A stretch of DNA of 64,000 nt from Pseudoalteromonas rubra (GTDB taxonomy: Bacteria; Pseudomonadota; Gammaproteobacteria; Enterobacterales; Alteromonadaceae). The stretch spans positions 590,501 to 654,500 of the forward strand of contig NZ_CP045429.1 in the NCBI RefSeq assembly GCF_005886805.2, written 5' to 3'. A program made the translations under genes and the position numbers. Position 1 is the first letter of the stretch, and the number at the start of each line of letters is the position of its first letter. This document shows, in pieces, positions 16,978-26,413 of the stretch. The notes under the pieces are model-generated. The model worked only from the letters and a program-made list of their open reading frames with translations, searched no databases and was not told where the DNA came from.

Positions 16978-17234
16978 GAGTTAATTCCGCCCAGGCTTGC
17001 TCATACGTTACAAAATTATCCAATCTCGTTAGGGGATTTATCTGACTATTTTTTCTATGTTTATTGTAGAGTTAAGCAAACAGAAGGTTGCTGTCTTTGC
17101 GTGACAACCTTACAGTTTGTTAAACGTGATTGTGCCGTTAATCAGAACTTCACACGAAAAAGCGTTCACAATTTGGCTTAATACTGTAAAATTGCGCCCT
17201 GCACATGCATATTAATATGATTTAAGGGTCAGTT
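16978..17234. other. Intergenic region ahead of the DUF47-pit operon
   Basis: About 255 bp. It contains an in-frame-looking stretch of 72 codons (16963-17181) that overlaps the preceding terminator and has no ribosome site, so it is not called. TTCACA occurs twice 16 bp apart near 17150. No Pho box was found, so the Pit operon does not look PhoB-activated. Confidence 0.4.
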
Positions 17235-17912
17235 ATGCCTAGTAATGCATTTTTAGGAGTGTTCGCAAAGTCTCCTATTAAGCCGATTGAAGAGCACATA
17301 AAGATCGTCCATCAAGCCAGTGAAACCTTGATCCCGTTCTTTAATCATGCCTTCAAAGGGGAATGGACCGAGGCCGATGCGCTTCGTGTGCAGATCCGTA
17401 ACCTGGAAAGAGAAGCAGATACATTAAAACGTGAAGTGCGCCTGCACTTGCCACGTGGTCTGTTTATGCCAGTAGAACGTACAGATTTACTGGAACTCAT
17501 TACCCACCAAGACAAGATCGCCAATAAAGCCAAAGACATCGCTGGACGTGTAATTGGTCGTGAACTGGAGATCCCTGAATCAATTCAAGCCGACTTTTTG
17601 GCGTATCTGACACGCTGTGTTGATGCGACAAAACAAGCCTCAGAAGCCATCAACGAATTCGATGAACTACTGGAAACCGGTTTCCGTGGTCGCGAAGTTG
17701 CACTGGTCGAAAAAATGCTCGTTGAACTGGATGCCATCGAGGAAGATACCGATGAGATGCAGATCCGTATTCGTATGGGATTACGCAGCATTGAAAGTGA
17801 ACTCAATCCAATTGATGTGATGTTCTTATATAAGATCATCGAGTGGGTTGGTGAGCTGGCAGACATTGCTGAGCGCGTAGGTTCACGACTGGAGCTGATG
17901 CTGGCGCGTTAA
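17235..17912 (+). CDS. DUF47/TIGR00153 PhoU-like Pit accessory protein
   Basis: A 225-residue helical protein of the TIGR00153 (DUF47) family, structurally related to PhoU. Characteristic segments are PIEEHIKIVHQAS near residue 17, LPRGLFMPVERTDLLELI near 76 and IEWVGELADIAERVGSRLE at the C-terminus. Members are usually encoded just before Pit-type phosphate permeases, as here with a 50-bp gap, and are thought to control them. Its ATG follows AAGGG by a normal distance. Confidence 0.9.
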   Translation: MPSNAFLGVFAKSPIKPIEEHIKIVHQASETLIPFFNHAFKGEWTEADALRVQIRNLEREADTLKREVRLHLPRGLFMPVERTDLLELITHQDKIANKAKDIAGRVIGRELEIPESIQADFLAYLTRCVDATKQASEAINEFDELLETGFRGREVALVEKMLVELDAIEEDTDEMQIRIRMGLRSIESELNPIDVMFLYKIIEWVGELADIAERVGSRLELMLAR

Positions 17913-17962
17913 GCGTGCACCATCTGCCTTCACACAATTAGTTAAGAATTAAAGGTTTTACA

Positions 17963-19231
17963 ATGGATATCATTGCATCCTATGGCACGCTATTGATTAT
18001 TATAGCGGCCGCAGTTGGTTTCTTTATGGCCTATGGTATTGGTGCGAACGACGTAGCCAATGCAATGGGTACATCGGTTGGTTCTAAAGCACTGACCATC
18101 AAGCAGGCGATCATCATCGCGATGATTTTTGAATTTGCCGGTGCCTACCTGGCCGGTGGTGAGGTAACGTCAACGATCCGTAAGGGGATCATCGATTCAA
18201 CCCCATTTATGGACGTACCTGAACTGATGGTACTGGGCATGATTTCGGCCCTGTTTGCCGCTGGTACCTGGTTATTATTGGCTTCAATGCTAGGCTGGCC
18301 GGTCTCGACCACGCACTCTATCATTGGTGCCATCATAGGTTTTGCGCTAGTCGCTGTGGGCAGCGAAGCCATTCAGTGGGGTAAAGTCGCAGGTATCGTG
18401 GGCAGCTGGATTGTCACCCCGGCCATTTCTGGCTTTATTGCGTACCTTATCTTTATGAGTGCGCAGAAGCTGATTTTCGATACAGATAAACCGCTTGAGA
18501 ACGCGAAGCGCTTTGTGCCTGTGTATATGGGTCTGGCTGGTTTCGTGATGTCACTGGTGACAATTAAAAAAGGCCTGAAGCACATCGGTGTTGATCTGGG
18601 TGCTGTAGAAGGGTATGCGCTGGCTATCGGTATTGCAGTGATTGTTGGCTTGATTGGTAAAATGGCCATCAACCGTCTGAAAATCGACCCGAATGCGGAT
18701 AAACAAATGCACTTCAACAACGTTGAAAAAGTGTTTGCTATCCTGATGGTATTAACGGCATGTTGTATGGCGTTTGCGCATGGTTCGAATGATGTTGCCA
18801 ACGCGATTGGTCCTTTGGCTGCGGTGGTAAACATCGTGGAGCACAATGGTGAAATTGCCAAGAAGGCTGCATTGGCGTGGTGGATCTTGCCTCTGGGTGG
18901 TCTCGGCATCGTAGTCGGTCTGGCTGTATTGGGTAAAAAAGTAATTAAAACCATTGGTGAAGGCATCACGCACCTGACGCCAAGCCGAGGTTTCGCTGCC
19001 GAACTTGCTGCTGCGTCGACCGTAGTGATTGCATCGGGCACGGGCCTGCCAATCTCAACCACGCAAACGCTGGTTGGTGCGGTACTGGGTGTTGGTATGG
19101 CACGCGGTATTGCCGCGCTAAACATGGGTGTGATCAGAAACATTGTGGTTTCGTGGGTTATCACATTGCCAGTTGGCGCTGCCCTTGCTATTGTTATATT
19201 CTACATTCTGAGAAGCGCGTTCGGCGTTTAA
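17963..19231 (+). CDS. pit: Low-affinity inorganic phosphate transporter (Pit family)
   Basis: Inner-membrane phosphate:cation symporter. The two inverted Pit repeats are clear: GIGANDVANAMGTSVGSKALT near residue 26 and AHGSNDVANAIGPLAAVV near 272, each carrying the GxNDVANA signature, with STTHS and STTQT motifs in the paired loops. About ten transmembrane segments are predicted across 422 residues. Forms an operon with the DUF47 gene and ends at an intrinsic terminator. Its placement beside pst-phoU gives the cell both low- and high-affinity phosphate uptake from one locus. Confidence 0.93.
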   Translation: MDIIASYGTLLIIIAAAVGFFMAYGIGANDVANAMGTSVGSKALTIKQAIIIAMIFEFAGAYLAGGEVTSTIRKGIIDSTPFMDVPELMVLGMISALFAAGTWLLLASMLGWPVSTTHSIIGAIIGFALVAVGSEAIQWGKVAGIVGSWIVTPAISGFIAYLIFMSAQKLIFDTDKPLENAKRFVPVYMGLAGFVMSLVTIKKGLKHIGVDLGAVEGYALAIGIAVIVGLIGKMAINRLKIDPNADKQMHFNNVEKVFAILMVLTACCMAFAHGSNDVANAIGPLAAVVNIVEHNGEIAKKAALAWWILPLGGLGIVVGLAVLGKKVIKTIGEGITHLTPSRGFAAELAAASTVVIASGTGLPISTTQTLVGAVLGVGMARGIAALNMGVIRNIVVSWVITLPVGAALAIVIFYILRSAFGV

Positions 19232-19255
19232 CAGAAAGGACAGACTTTTAGCTTG

Positions 19256-19293
19256 AAAAGATCTCAATGCCTTTGGTGTTGGGGTCTTTTTAT
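19256..19293 (+). terminator. Intrinsic terminator after pit
   Basis: AAAAGATCTC pairs with GGGGTCTTTT (two G-T pairs) around a 15-nt loop and is followed by T-rich sequence. It ends only 16 bp before the oxyR start codon. Confidence 0.75.
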
Positions 19294-19308
19294 TTGTGGG
19301 TATAAAAA

Positions 19309-20229
19309 GTGAATAACTTACCAAGCATTAAACAGTTACAGTATCTAATTGCCGTACATCAGCACCAGCATTTTGGTCGTGCTGCGGAAGCTTGTTTTAT
19401 TGGCCAGTCAACCCTGAGCAGTGCCATTCAGAATCTGGAAGAAACCCTGGGATGCCAACTGATAGAGCGTGAAAACCGCAGCCTGATGTTTACGGATGTG
19501 GGCGAAGAGGTCGTTGAGCGTGCTAAGCGCATCATTGGTGACACCATCAGTGTGGTGGAATTGACCAAGAGCTTTAAACACCCGCTATCGGGCAAACTGG
19601 TTTTAGGGATTATTCCTACCATTGCTAGTTTTATTGCCGCGCCCTTATATCGCTTTTGTAAAGATGCTTTCCCTGAATTGCAACTGGTTTTGGTAGAGGA
19701 TACCAGTGACCGCTTACTCGACAAGTTGGAGCAGGGGCATATCGATATGGGCATGCTGGCACTGCCCTACCGGACAGAGAAATTTCATACTCAAGTGATA
19801 GCCCGGGACCATTTCTCTTTGGTACGTCACCTGGACTACCAGGTACCTGAGCAGCTGGATGATTTTAATGTGTTGCCTGAGCAAAGTGTCTTTTTGCTGG
19901 AGCGGGAACACTGCATGACCGATCATGCGCTCAGTGCGTGTCACCTTAATCGTAGTGCGTGTATCAACCCTTTCGAAGCTGCCAATCTGCATACCTTGTT
20001 GAGTATGGTGGAATATCAAAATGGCGTGACCTTTTTGCCACAGATGGCACTCAACGCCGGGATCCTGGATGGTAAGCCAATGGTCGCGACGGCGCCGCAA
20101 CCAGATGCCTATCGAGAGATTGGCTTGTTATGGCGCAAGACCACCGGACGGATCCGTGATTTTCGATTGTTCAGTGACAAAGCGGGCGAGTTTGTAGCGC
20201 AGCATTGCAGTGAGACGAACAACCGATAA
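19309..20229 (+). CDS. oxyR: LysR-family hydrogen peroxide sensor OxyR
   Basis: Transcription activator of the peroxide response. Residues 1-65 form the LysR winged helix-turn-helix (LQYLIAVHQHQHFGRAAEAC), followed by the regulatory domain. The two redox cysteines are present at about 202 and 211, nine residues apart as in Escherichia coli OxyR (C199/C208), within EREHCMTDHALSAC. Length (306 aa) is typical. The start is GTG. A TATAAA lies at 19301, just ahead of the start, and the pit terminator ends 16 bp upstream, so its transcription probably begins within or near the terminator region or by read-through. Confidence 0.9.
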   Translation: MNNLPSIKQLQYLIAVHQHQHFGRAAEACFIGQSTLSSAIQNLEETLGCQLIERENRSLMFTDVGEEVVERAKRIIGDTISVVELTKSFKHPLSGKLVLGIIPTIASFIAAPLYRFCKDAFPELQLVLVEDTSDRLLDKLEQGHIDMGMLALPYRTEKFHTQVIARDHFSLVRHLDYQVPEQLDDFNVLPEQSVFLLEREHCMTDHALSACHLNRSACINPFEAANLHTLLSMVEYQNGVTFLPQMALNAGILDGKPMVATAPQPDAYREIGLLWRKTTGRIRDFRLFSDKAGEFVAQHCSETNNR

Positions 20230-20230
20230 T

Positions 20231-20456
20231 ATTACCAATTTCACTTAATACCTTGTTCGATTTGAAGGAGCAAATAAGACGGTAACGGCGTTAAAAACTT
20301 CTCATTTAGAACCTTATACCTTAGACATAGGTTCACAAATTTTAGCCTCGCCTATATGGACGTAGGTGCCTCAGCGATAGCAGGACGCGGGAGCGGTGTT
20401 ACCGACCCTATTTTTTCACCTCAAAATAGAACTCTTAATTAAGCAAATTGGTATAA
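20231..20456. repeat. TIR-bounded intergenic element (MITE-like)
   Basis: The spacer after oxyR is bounded by inverted ends: TACCAATTT at 20233-20241 and AAATTGGTA at 20445-20453, with further similarity inward (TTTCACTTAAT against ATTAAGCAAAT). Inside are further paired segments: CGGTAAC/GTTACCG, GAACCT/AGGTTC and CTATTTT/AAAATAG. There is no coding frame. The compact nested structure suggests a non-autonomous mobile or palindromic repeat, but a second copy is not present in this window, so repetitiveness is inferred. Confidence 0.5.
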
Positions 20457-20482
20457 AATCATGAAGGGCAGTTGCCCTTCAT
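20454..20482 (-). terminator. Terminator of the small membrane protein gene
   Basis: ATGAAGGGCA-GT-TGCCCTTCAT is a perfect 10-bp inverted repeat; on the minus strand it is followed by GATTTTAT. It lies about 40 bp beyond the stop of the 67-codon gene and just outside the TIR element. Confidence 0.6.
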
Positions 20483-20520
20483 GTGTGATAGTCAGTGCTG
20501 AAATGGGCCGTGAAGTGCGG

Positions 20521-20724
20521 TTACGACTCCAAAGAACCCAACTGGCGGCTTGATTTGAGGTCGGGCAAGAATAATAAGTAAACCCACACCACCAGGTTAA
20601 AGTAAGGCACTAAGCCCAGTAAGGTAAAAAACAGTTTAGGGTAGCCTTTGTGGCTTGCGCTTCGGTAACATTGTACGGCGATAACAACGTATATGAGCAA
20701 CAATATAATAGACAGCTGTACCAT
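20521..20724 (-). CDS. Small two-helix membrane protein
   Basis: A 67-residue protein with two hydrophobic helices (about 3-18 and 29-52) separated by a short basic loop (CYRSASHKGYPK). The tail is polar. The start at 20724 is chosen because GGAGGAA lies directly upstream at ideal spacing; the longer in-frame start at 20760 has none. I do not recognise a named family. It is single-gene, with its own terminator, and sits downstream of the REC-GGDEF-EAL gene on the same strand, about 165 bp away. Confidence 0.7.
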   Translation of the reverse strand: MVQLSIILLLIYVVIAVQCYRSASHKGYPKLFFTLLGLVPYFNLVVWVYLLFLPDLKSSRQLGSLES

Positions 20725-20888
20725 TGCGATTCCTCCATTTCCATAGCCAGACGTGTCCAAATCCGTTGAATGTCTTGTAAATACCTGTGTTTCAGCTATT
20801 TAAAGTGACACGTCAAAATGTACGCTTAATTATAGATGAGAATTACCCAAGAGGCAGCTATATTTTAGTCGAATTTTGTACAAAAAGA

Positions 20889-23399
20889 CTAGCAGGCTGT
20901 TTTCTCAGATAAAATAGTTTGCAGTACTGCAGTAAGCTGTTCAACCGGTAATGGGCGCGAAATATAGTAGCCCTGACCATAATCAATGCCAATCTCTTTG
21001 AGTGCGTCAAAAATCTCTTTGCTCTCCACATACTCAGCCACTGAGCGCTTATCCAGCGAGTGACTGATGTCATTCACGGCTTTCACCAGCGCTAAATCTA
21101 TCGGGTCATTGAGCATGTCACGTACAAACGAGCCGTCAATCTTAACATGTTGAGCTGGCAGCTGTTTTAAGTAGCTGAAGGTACTGAATCCGGTGCCAAA
21201 GTCATCGATAGAGAAGTGACAGCCGAGCTCATTGAGTTTGGCAATCATCGCCTGTGTGGCACTGAGGTTATTAATACTGGCCGACTCGGTGATCTCAAAA
21301 ATAATCGCACTGGCCGCGACCTGGAACTCCGCCAGACAAGACTGAATATGCGGTAACAAGCGTTCATCGAGGAAAGACTGTGCGGATAAATTGACGGAGA
21401 CCTGATGTAATTCGGGGTGACTTGCGATGGCGCGAATGCACTCGCGGATCACACACTGATCCATCAGATAGGTATCGTTTAGCAACTCCAGCGCCGGGAT
21501 AAACTGGTTTGGGTAAACCAGGTTGTCATCTATACGTAATCTTAATAAGGCCTCGAAGTAGGCCACCTGATTGCGTTTAAAATCCCAAATTGGCTGGTAG
21601 TGCAGTTCAATGTGATTATTTTGCAGAGCCTGACGCACATTGTGCCCCCACTCCAGGCCAGTTTGCAGGGTGCTGTTTTGCGCATCTTCTTTGCTGTAGC
21701 AGTGAACCAGATTACGGCCTAAGTTTTTAGCAATGTATAGCGCAATATCGGCCTGCTTTAGGCACTCACTGGGATCACTGTTCTGATGTGTTATCTGTGC
21801 TAAACCAATAGAACAACTGATAGTATAACTGGCTTCCTCAGAATGAAACTGATGATGCTCAATGGCGCTACAGACACTTTCAGCCAGCATATGTGCATCC
21901 AACAGGGGAGTATGTTTCAGTAAAATCGCAAACTCATCACCTCCAATTCGGAAGATCAGGTGTTCATCTGCAATGTGTTCACCAAACAGTTGGGCGACCT
22001 CTTTGAGCACAATATCACCTTGCTGGTGACCTTTGCTGTCATTGATGATCTTAAAGTGGTCCAGATCAATATAGATTAGCGCATGTTCAAGGTGTGCGTC
22101 TTGTTTTGCCTGTTCACAGAATAGGTTTAATTGCTGATCGAAGTAGTAGCGGTTATGCAGTCCCGTCAGGGTGTCGTGTAAAGCAAGATGGCGTAACTGA
22201 AGCTCAGCCTGCTTGCGTTCGTGAATGTTGTCTATGGTCGCCGTTATAGTGGCAGTACTGGTGACGTTTTTTATGAGCTGAAAACGACATTCTACCCAGA
22301 GTGAGCATTGGTTACTTTGCATCACTTGTAGCTCAAGCAATGCCGATTGTTGCTCACCCTGCTGGACCTTAGTCAAGACTGTCGCCAGTTTTTCCCGATG
22401 CTCTGCCAGCACGTAGTCAAACATACTGGTATGCATGCTGGCCTTGAGTTTGTGGCCTACCAGCTGTTCCCAGGCTGGATTTAAAAAGCGGATCACGCCC
22501 GCGGTATCCAGCTCCATCACAACCGTATTGAGGTGCAGCAAAATGCGCTGGTGTGCTGAGAACAAGTCTTTGTAGCGTCGCTCGCTACGACTCAGTTGCT
22601 CGACTTTTTCGGCAAATTCCGCATAACTCACCATAAAGTCTTCACGACGGGCCGCATGGTCGCACACTTTGCTGAGTAAAGACAGATCATAAGGCGCTCG
22701 GACAAAATCGGTGACGCCCAGCAAGAGCAGTTGCTCGGCATAGTCGGCATCACGGTTGTCTATGATGGTCACAATGGCCTGACTGGGTTTGTGCTGTAAA
22801 ATATTGGCGACCAGTTCTTTACCCGAGTCACTGTGTGTTGCAGTGGCATCCAGCAAAACAATTGCAAACTCATTTTGCAAGAATTGCGACAGTGCCCCAT
22901 TGGTGGTGGTGACATGAGTGGTCGTAAAGTTCAGGGATAAATGCTGACAGATCTCATCCGCACGGGTTTGATCCGGCTCGAGCAACAGCAGGTTTAAGCG
23001 ACTGCTTTTTTCCAGGTGTGTAGATAACACATTTGCCAGTACCTGAGGCAGTACATCCTGACGCTCCAGAGGCAGCACTGCATCTATGCTATAACTGCGT
23101 GCTGTGGTTTCAGCAATACGTTCACAATAAGTGGGGGGCGTCAGTACAATTGGGGTATTTTTCGGGGTTTTTAATAGTCCGGAGCGCACCATACGAGAAA
23201 ATCGCCAGCCATCAATTTTTCCGACATTTAGCCCGGTAATGATTAGATCTACGGCTTGTTGCTTTAATACACCCAGTGCCGCTTGCGTATCACTGTGCTC
23301 AACGATGCGAAAGACATTCAGCGAGGACAAGGTTTTGACGATCAGCTGGCGCTCTTGTTGATCCGCATTAACCAGCAATAATGTGAGTTGCTTTGCCAT
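20889..23399 (-). CDS. REC-REC-PAS-GGDEF-EAL c-di-GMP signalling protein
   Basis: Cytoplasmic protein with two receiver domains (about 1-120 and 137-258), a PAS domain (about 282-400), GGDEF (405-565) and EAL (580-832). The first receiver has lost its phospho-acceptor (ITGLNVGKIDG where Asp is expected); the second keeps it (VLLDAT). The diguanylate cyclase motif is intact (IGGDEF). The EAL active site has EALLR, NLSAQSF, EITES, DDFGTG and KIDGSF, but the usual AEGVE reads AEYVE. It may therefore do both reactions or mainly one. It has no transmembrane helix and is probably controlled by phosphorylation of the second receiver. No cognate kinase is adjacent. Confidence 0.88.
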   Translation of the reverse strand: MAKQLTLLLVNADQQERQLIVKTLSSLNVFRIVEHSDTQAALGVLKQQAVDLIITGLNVGKIDGWRFSRMVRSGLLKTPKNTPIVLTPPTYCERIAETTARSYSIDAVLPLERQDVLPQVLANVLSTHLEKSSRLNLLLLEPDQTRADEICQHLSLNFTTTHVTTTNGALSQFLQNEFAIVLLDATATHSDSGKELVANILQHKPSQAIVTIIDNRDADYAEQLLLLGVTDFVRAPYDLSLLSKVCDHAARREDFMVSYAEFAEKVEQLSRSERRYKDLFSAHQRILLHLNTVVMELDTAGVIRFLNPAWEQLVGHKLKASMHTSMFDYVLAEHREKLATVLTKVQQGEQQSALLELQVMQSNQCSLWVECRFQLIKNVTSTATITATIDNIHERKQAELQLRHLALHDTLTGLHNRYYFDQQLNLFCEQAKQDAHLEHALIYIDLDHFKIINDSKGHQQGDIVLKEVAQLFGEHIADEHLIFRIGGDEFAILLKHTPLLDAHMLAESVCSAIEHHQFHSEEASYTISCSIGLAQITHQNSDPSECLKQADIALYIAKNLGRNLVHCYSKEDAQNSTLQTGLEWGHNVRQALQNNHIELHYQPIWDFKRNQVAYFEALLRLRIDDNLVYPNQFIPALELLNDTYLMDQCVIRECIRAIASHPELHQVSVNLSAQSFLDERLLPHIQSCLAEFQVAASAIIFEITESASINNLSATQAMIAKLNELGCHFSIDDFGTGFSTFSYLKQLPAQHVKIDGSFVRDMLNDPIDLALVKAVNDISHSLDKRSVAEYVESKEIFDALKEIGIDYGQGYYISRPLPVEQLTAVLQTILSEKTAC

Positions 23400-23666
23400 G
23401 GTGTTACTACCTTAAACCCATGAAATAAGTAAACAAGTTTTTGCCCTTACAGTCAGTGATATGTCTCGCTTTGTGCACTTAGGATGTGCCCGGAACTTTA
23501 GGGGGCACGATACGGCGCGTTTTAGCTGCGAATTTTCGTACAATAGCGACTAGATTAAAGCTATTTTTCTATACTGACAAGCGTTACATAGTTTTACCTC
23601 AGCACTTGATTTAGCGTAGGTGGATCACTAGACTTGGCGCCTATTTGCATTAATTTGAGGTCTTCT

Positions 23667-24707
23667 ATGCGCGTTGCTGACTTTAGTTTTGAACTCCCTG
23701 ATGAGCTGATTGCTCGCCACCCTAAAAAAGAACGCTCCAGTAGTCGTTTGTTGACACTGGATGGCAACACTGGTGATTTACAGCACAAAGTGTTCAAGGA
23801 CATTGTCGATTTGATCAATCCGGAAGATCTCATTATTTTCAATAATACCAAAGTGATCCCGGCGCGGATGTTCGGGCAAAAAGCCACGGGTGGTAAGCTG
23901 GAAGTGCTGGTTGAGCGAGTACTGGATGAGCACAGTGTGTTGGCACATGTACGAGCGAGTAAATCGCCAAAAGAAGGCGCAGAGATACTACTTGAAGGTA
24001 AAGCCAAAGCGACTATGGTTGCCCGCCACGGGGAGCTATTTGAGCTCAAGTTCCACGGTGACGCTTCGGTGTTATCGATTCTGGACGAAATCGGTCATAT
24101 GCCGTTGCCACCTTATATTGATCGTCCTGACGAAGAAGAAGATAAAGAGCGCTACCAGACTGTGTATGGGGAGAAGCCGGGCGCCGTTGCAGCGCCTACC
24201 GCCGGCCTGCATTTTGACGACGCGCTGATGACCCAATTAAAAGACAAGGGCGTCGAGATGGCGTTTGTGACGCTTCACGTTGGTGCGGGAACCTTCCAGC
24301 CTGTGCGTGTGGATGATGTGAATGACCACCAAATGCACTCTGAATATATTGAGGTACCTCAGGAAGTGGTCGAGGCAATTGCCGCTGCGCGTCAGCGTGG
24401 TGGTCGGGTTATCGCAGTTGGCACAACCTCTGTGCGTTCACTGGAGTCTGCTGCCAAAGCGCACCCGGATGAGCTGAAGCCGTTTTATGGTGACACCGAT
24501 ATCTTCATTTATCCGGGCTATCAGTTCCAACTGGTTGACGCCATGGTGACCAACTTCCATCTGCCTGAGTCAACATTGATCATGCTGGTGAGTGCCTTTT
24601 CGGGACAGTCGCATATTATGCATGCCTATGAAACTGCGATTGCCGAGCAGTATCGCTTCTTCAGCTATGGTGATGCCATGTTCCTGACCAGGCAGGACAA
24701 AGCGTAA
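23667..24707 (+). CDS. queA: S-adenosylmethionine:tRNA ribosyltransferase-isomerase
   Basis: Converts preQ1-modified tRNA to epoxyqueuosine using the ribosyl group of SAM. The start [19 protein letters not shown] and internal [16 protein letters not shown] and [11 protein letters not shown] segments are diagnostic. The 5' part includes [12 protein letters not shown]. The start at 23667 is preferred over 23634 since GAGG lies seven bases upstream and it matches the family N-terminus; length becomes 346 aa. It is followed by a terminator and then tgt, the preceding enzyme of the same pathway. Confidence 0.96.
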   Translation: MRVADFSFELPDELIARHPKKERSSSRLLTLDGNTGDLQHKVFKDIVDLINPEDLIIFNNTKVIPARMFGQKATGGKLEVLVERVLDEHSVLAHVRASKSPKEGAEILLEGKAKATMVARHGELFELKFHGDASVLSILDEIGHMPLPPYIDRPDEEEDKERYQTVYGEKPGAVAAPTAGLHFDDALMTQLKDKGVEMAFVTLHVGAGTFQPVRVDDVNDHQMHSEYIEVPQEVVEAIAAARQRGGRVIAVGTTSVRSLESAAKAHPDELKPFYGDTDIFIYPGYQFQLVDAMVTNFHLPESTLIMLVSAFSGQSHIMHAYETAIAEQYRFFSYGDAMFLTRQDKA

Positions 24708-24713
24708 TTGTAA

Positions 24714-24740
24714 AAACCCAGCATTAAGGCTGGGTTTCTC
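24714..24740 (+). terminator. Terminator after queA
   Basis: AAACCCAGC-ATTAAG-GCTGGGTTT, a 9-bp stem with a T-containing tail, seven bases beyond the queA stop. It separates queA from tgt transcription at least partly. Confidence 0.8.
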
Positions 24741-24865
24741 TATTTTAACCCCTGAATTCTGTGGCTTGGCGCTTTAAAGTGCTAATTTAGCCCCAATATT
24801 ATTGCCACTATGGTAGAATCGGACGGTTTTCAGTATAGCCAGGTGTCGCATCTGGTTAAGAGTAA

Positions 24866-26020
<1,155 letters not shown>

Positions 26021-26053
26021 CAGTTTGCAATAAAAATTAAATGAGGAAGAGCT

Positions 26054-26392
26054 ATGAGCTTATTTATGTCTAGCGCGCATGCCAGTACGGCAGCCGCAGC
26101 ACCAGCCGGTGGCGAGTGGAGCATGTTGATCATGCTGGGTATTTTTGGTCTGGTATTCTATTTCCTGATCTACCGCCCACAAGCGAAGCGTGTCAAAGAG
26201 CATAAAGATCTGATGAGTGCGCTGACCAAAGGTGATGAAGTACTAACTCAGGGTGGCCTGGTTGGTAAAATCTCTAAGGTTGCAGAAGACAAAGATTTTA
26301 TCGTTATTGCCCTGAATGATCAGGCAGAAGTAACGGTACAAAAATCAGCGATTTCAGCTGTGCTACCAAAAGGCACAATGAAGTCGCTATAA
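26054..26392 (+). CDS. yajC: Sec translocon accessory subunit YajC
   Basis: Single-pass inner-membrane protein that associates with SecDF. Residues 21-43 form the transmembrane helix ending in FYFLIYRPQAKR, the YajC hallmark, followed by KEHKDLMSALTKGDEVLTQGGLVGKI and a small beta domain. Length 112 aa is normal. First gene of the yajC-secD-secF operon and probably also transcribed from the tgt promoter. Confidence 0.96.
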   Translation: MSLFMSSAHASTAAAAPAGGEWSMLIMLGIFGLVFYFLIYRPQAKRVKEHKDLMSALTKGDEVLTQGGLVGKISKVAEDKDFIVIALNDQAEVTVQKSAISAVLPKGTMKSL

Positions 26393-26413
26393 ACTAGCAA
26401 TAAGGATGATCCA

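Noticed and set aside
16963..17181. 72-codon frame after the small peptide gene
   Set aside because: Starts within the terminator hairpin, has no ribosome site and no recognisable protein character.
18373..19164. Minus-strand open frame of 263 codons opposite pit
   Set aside because: Fully antisense to a confident transporter gene and lacks family resemblance.
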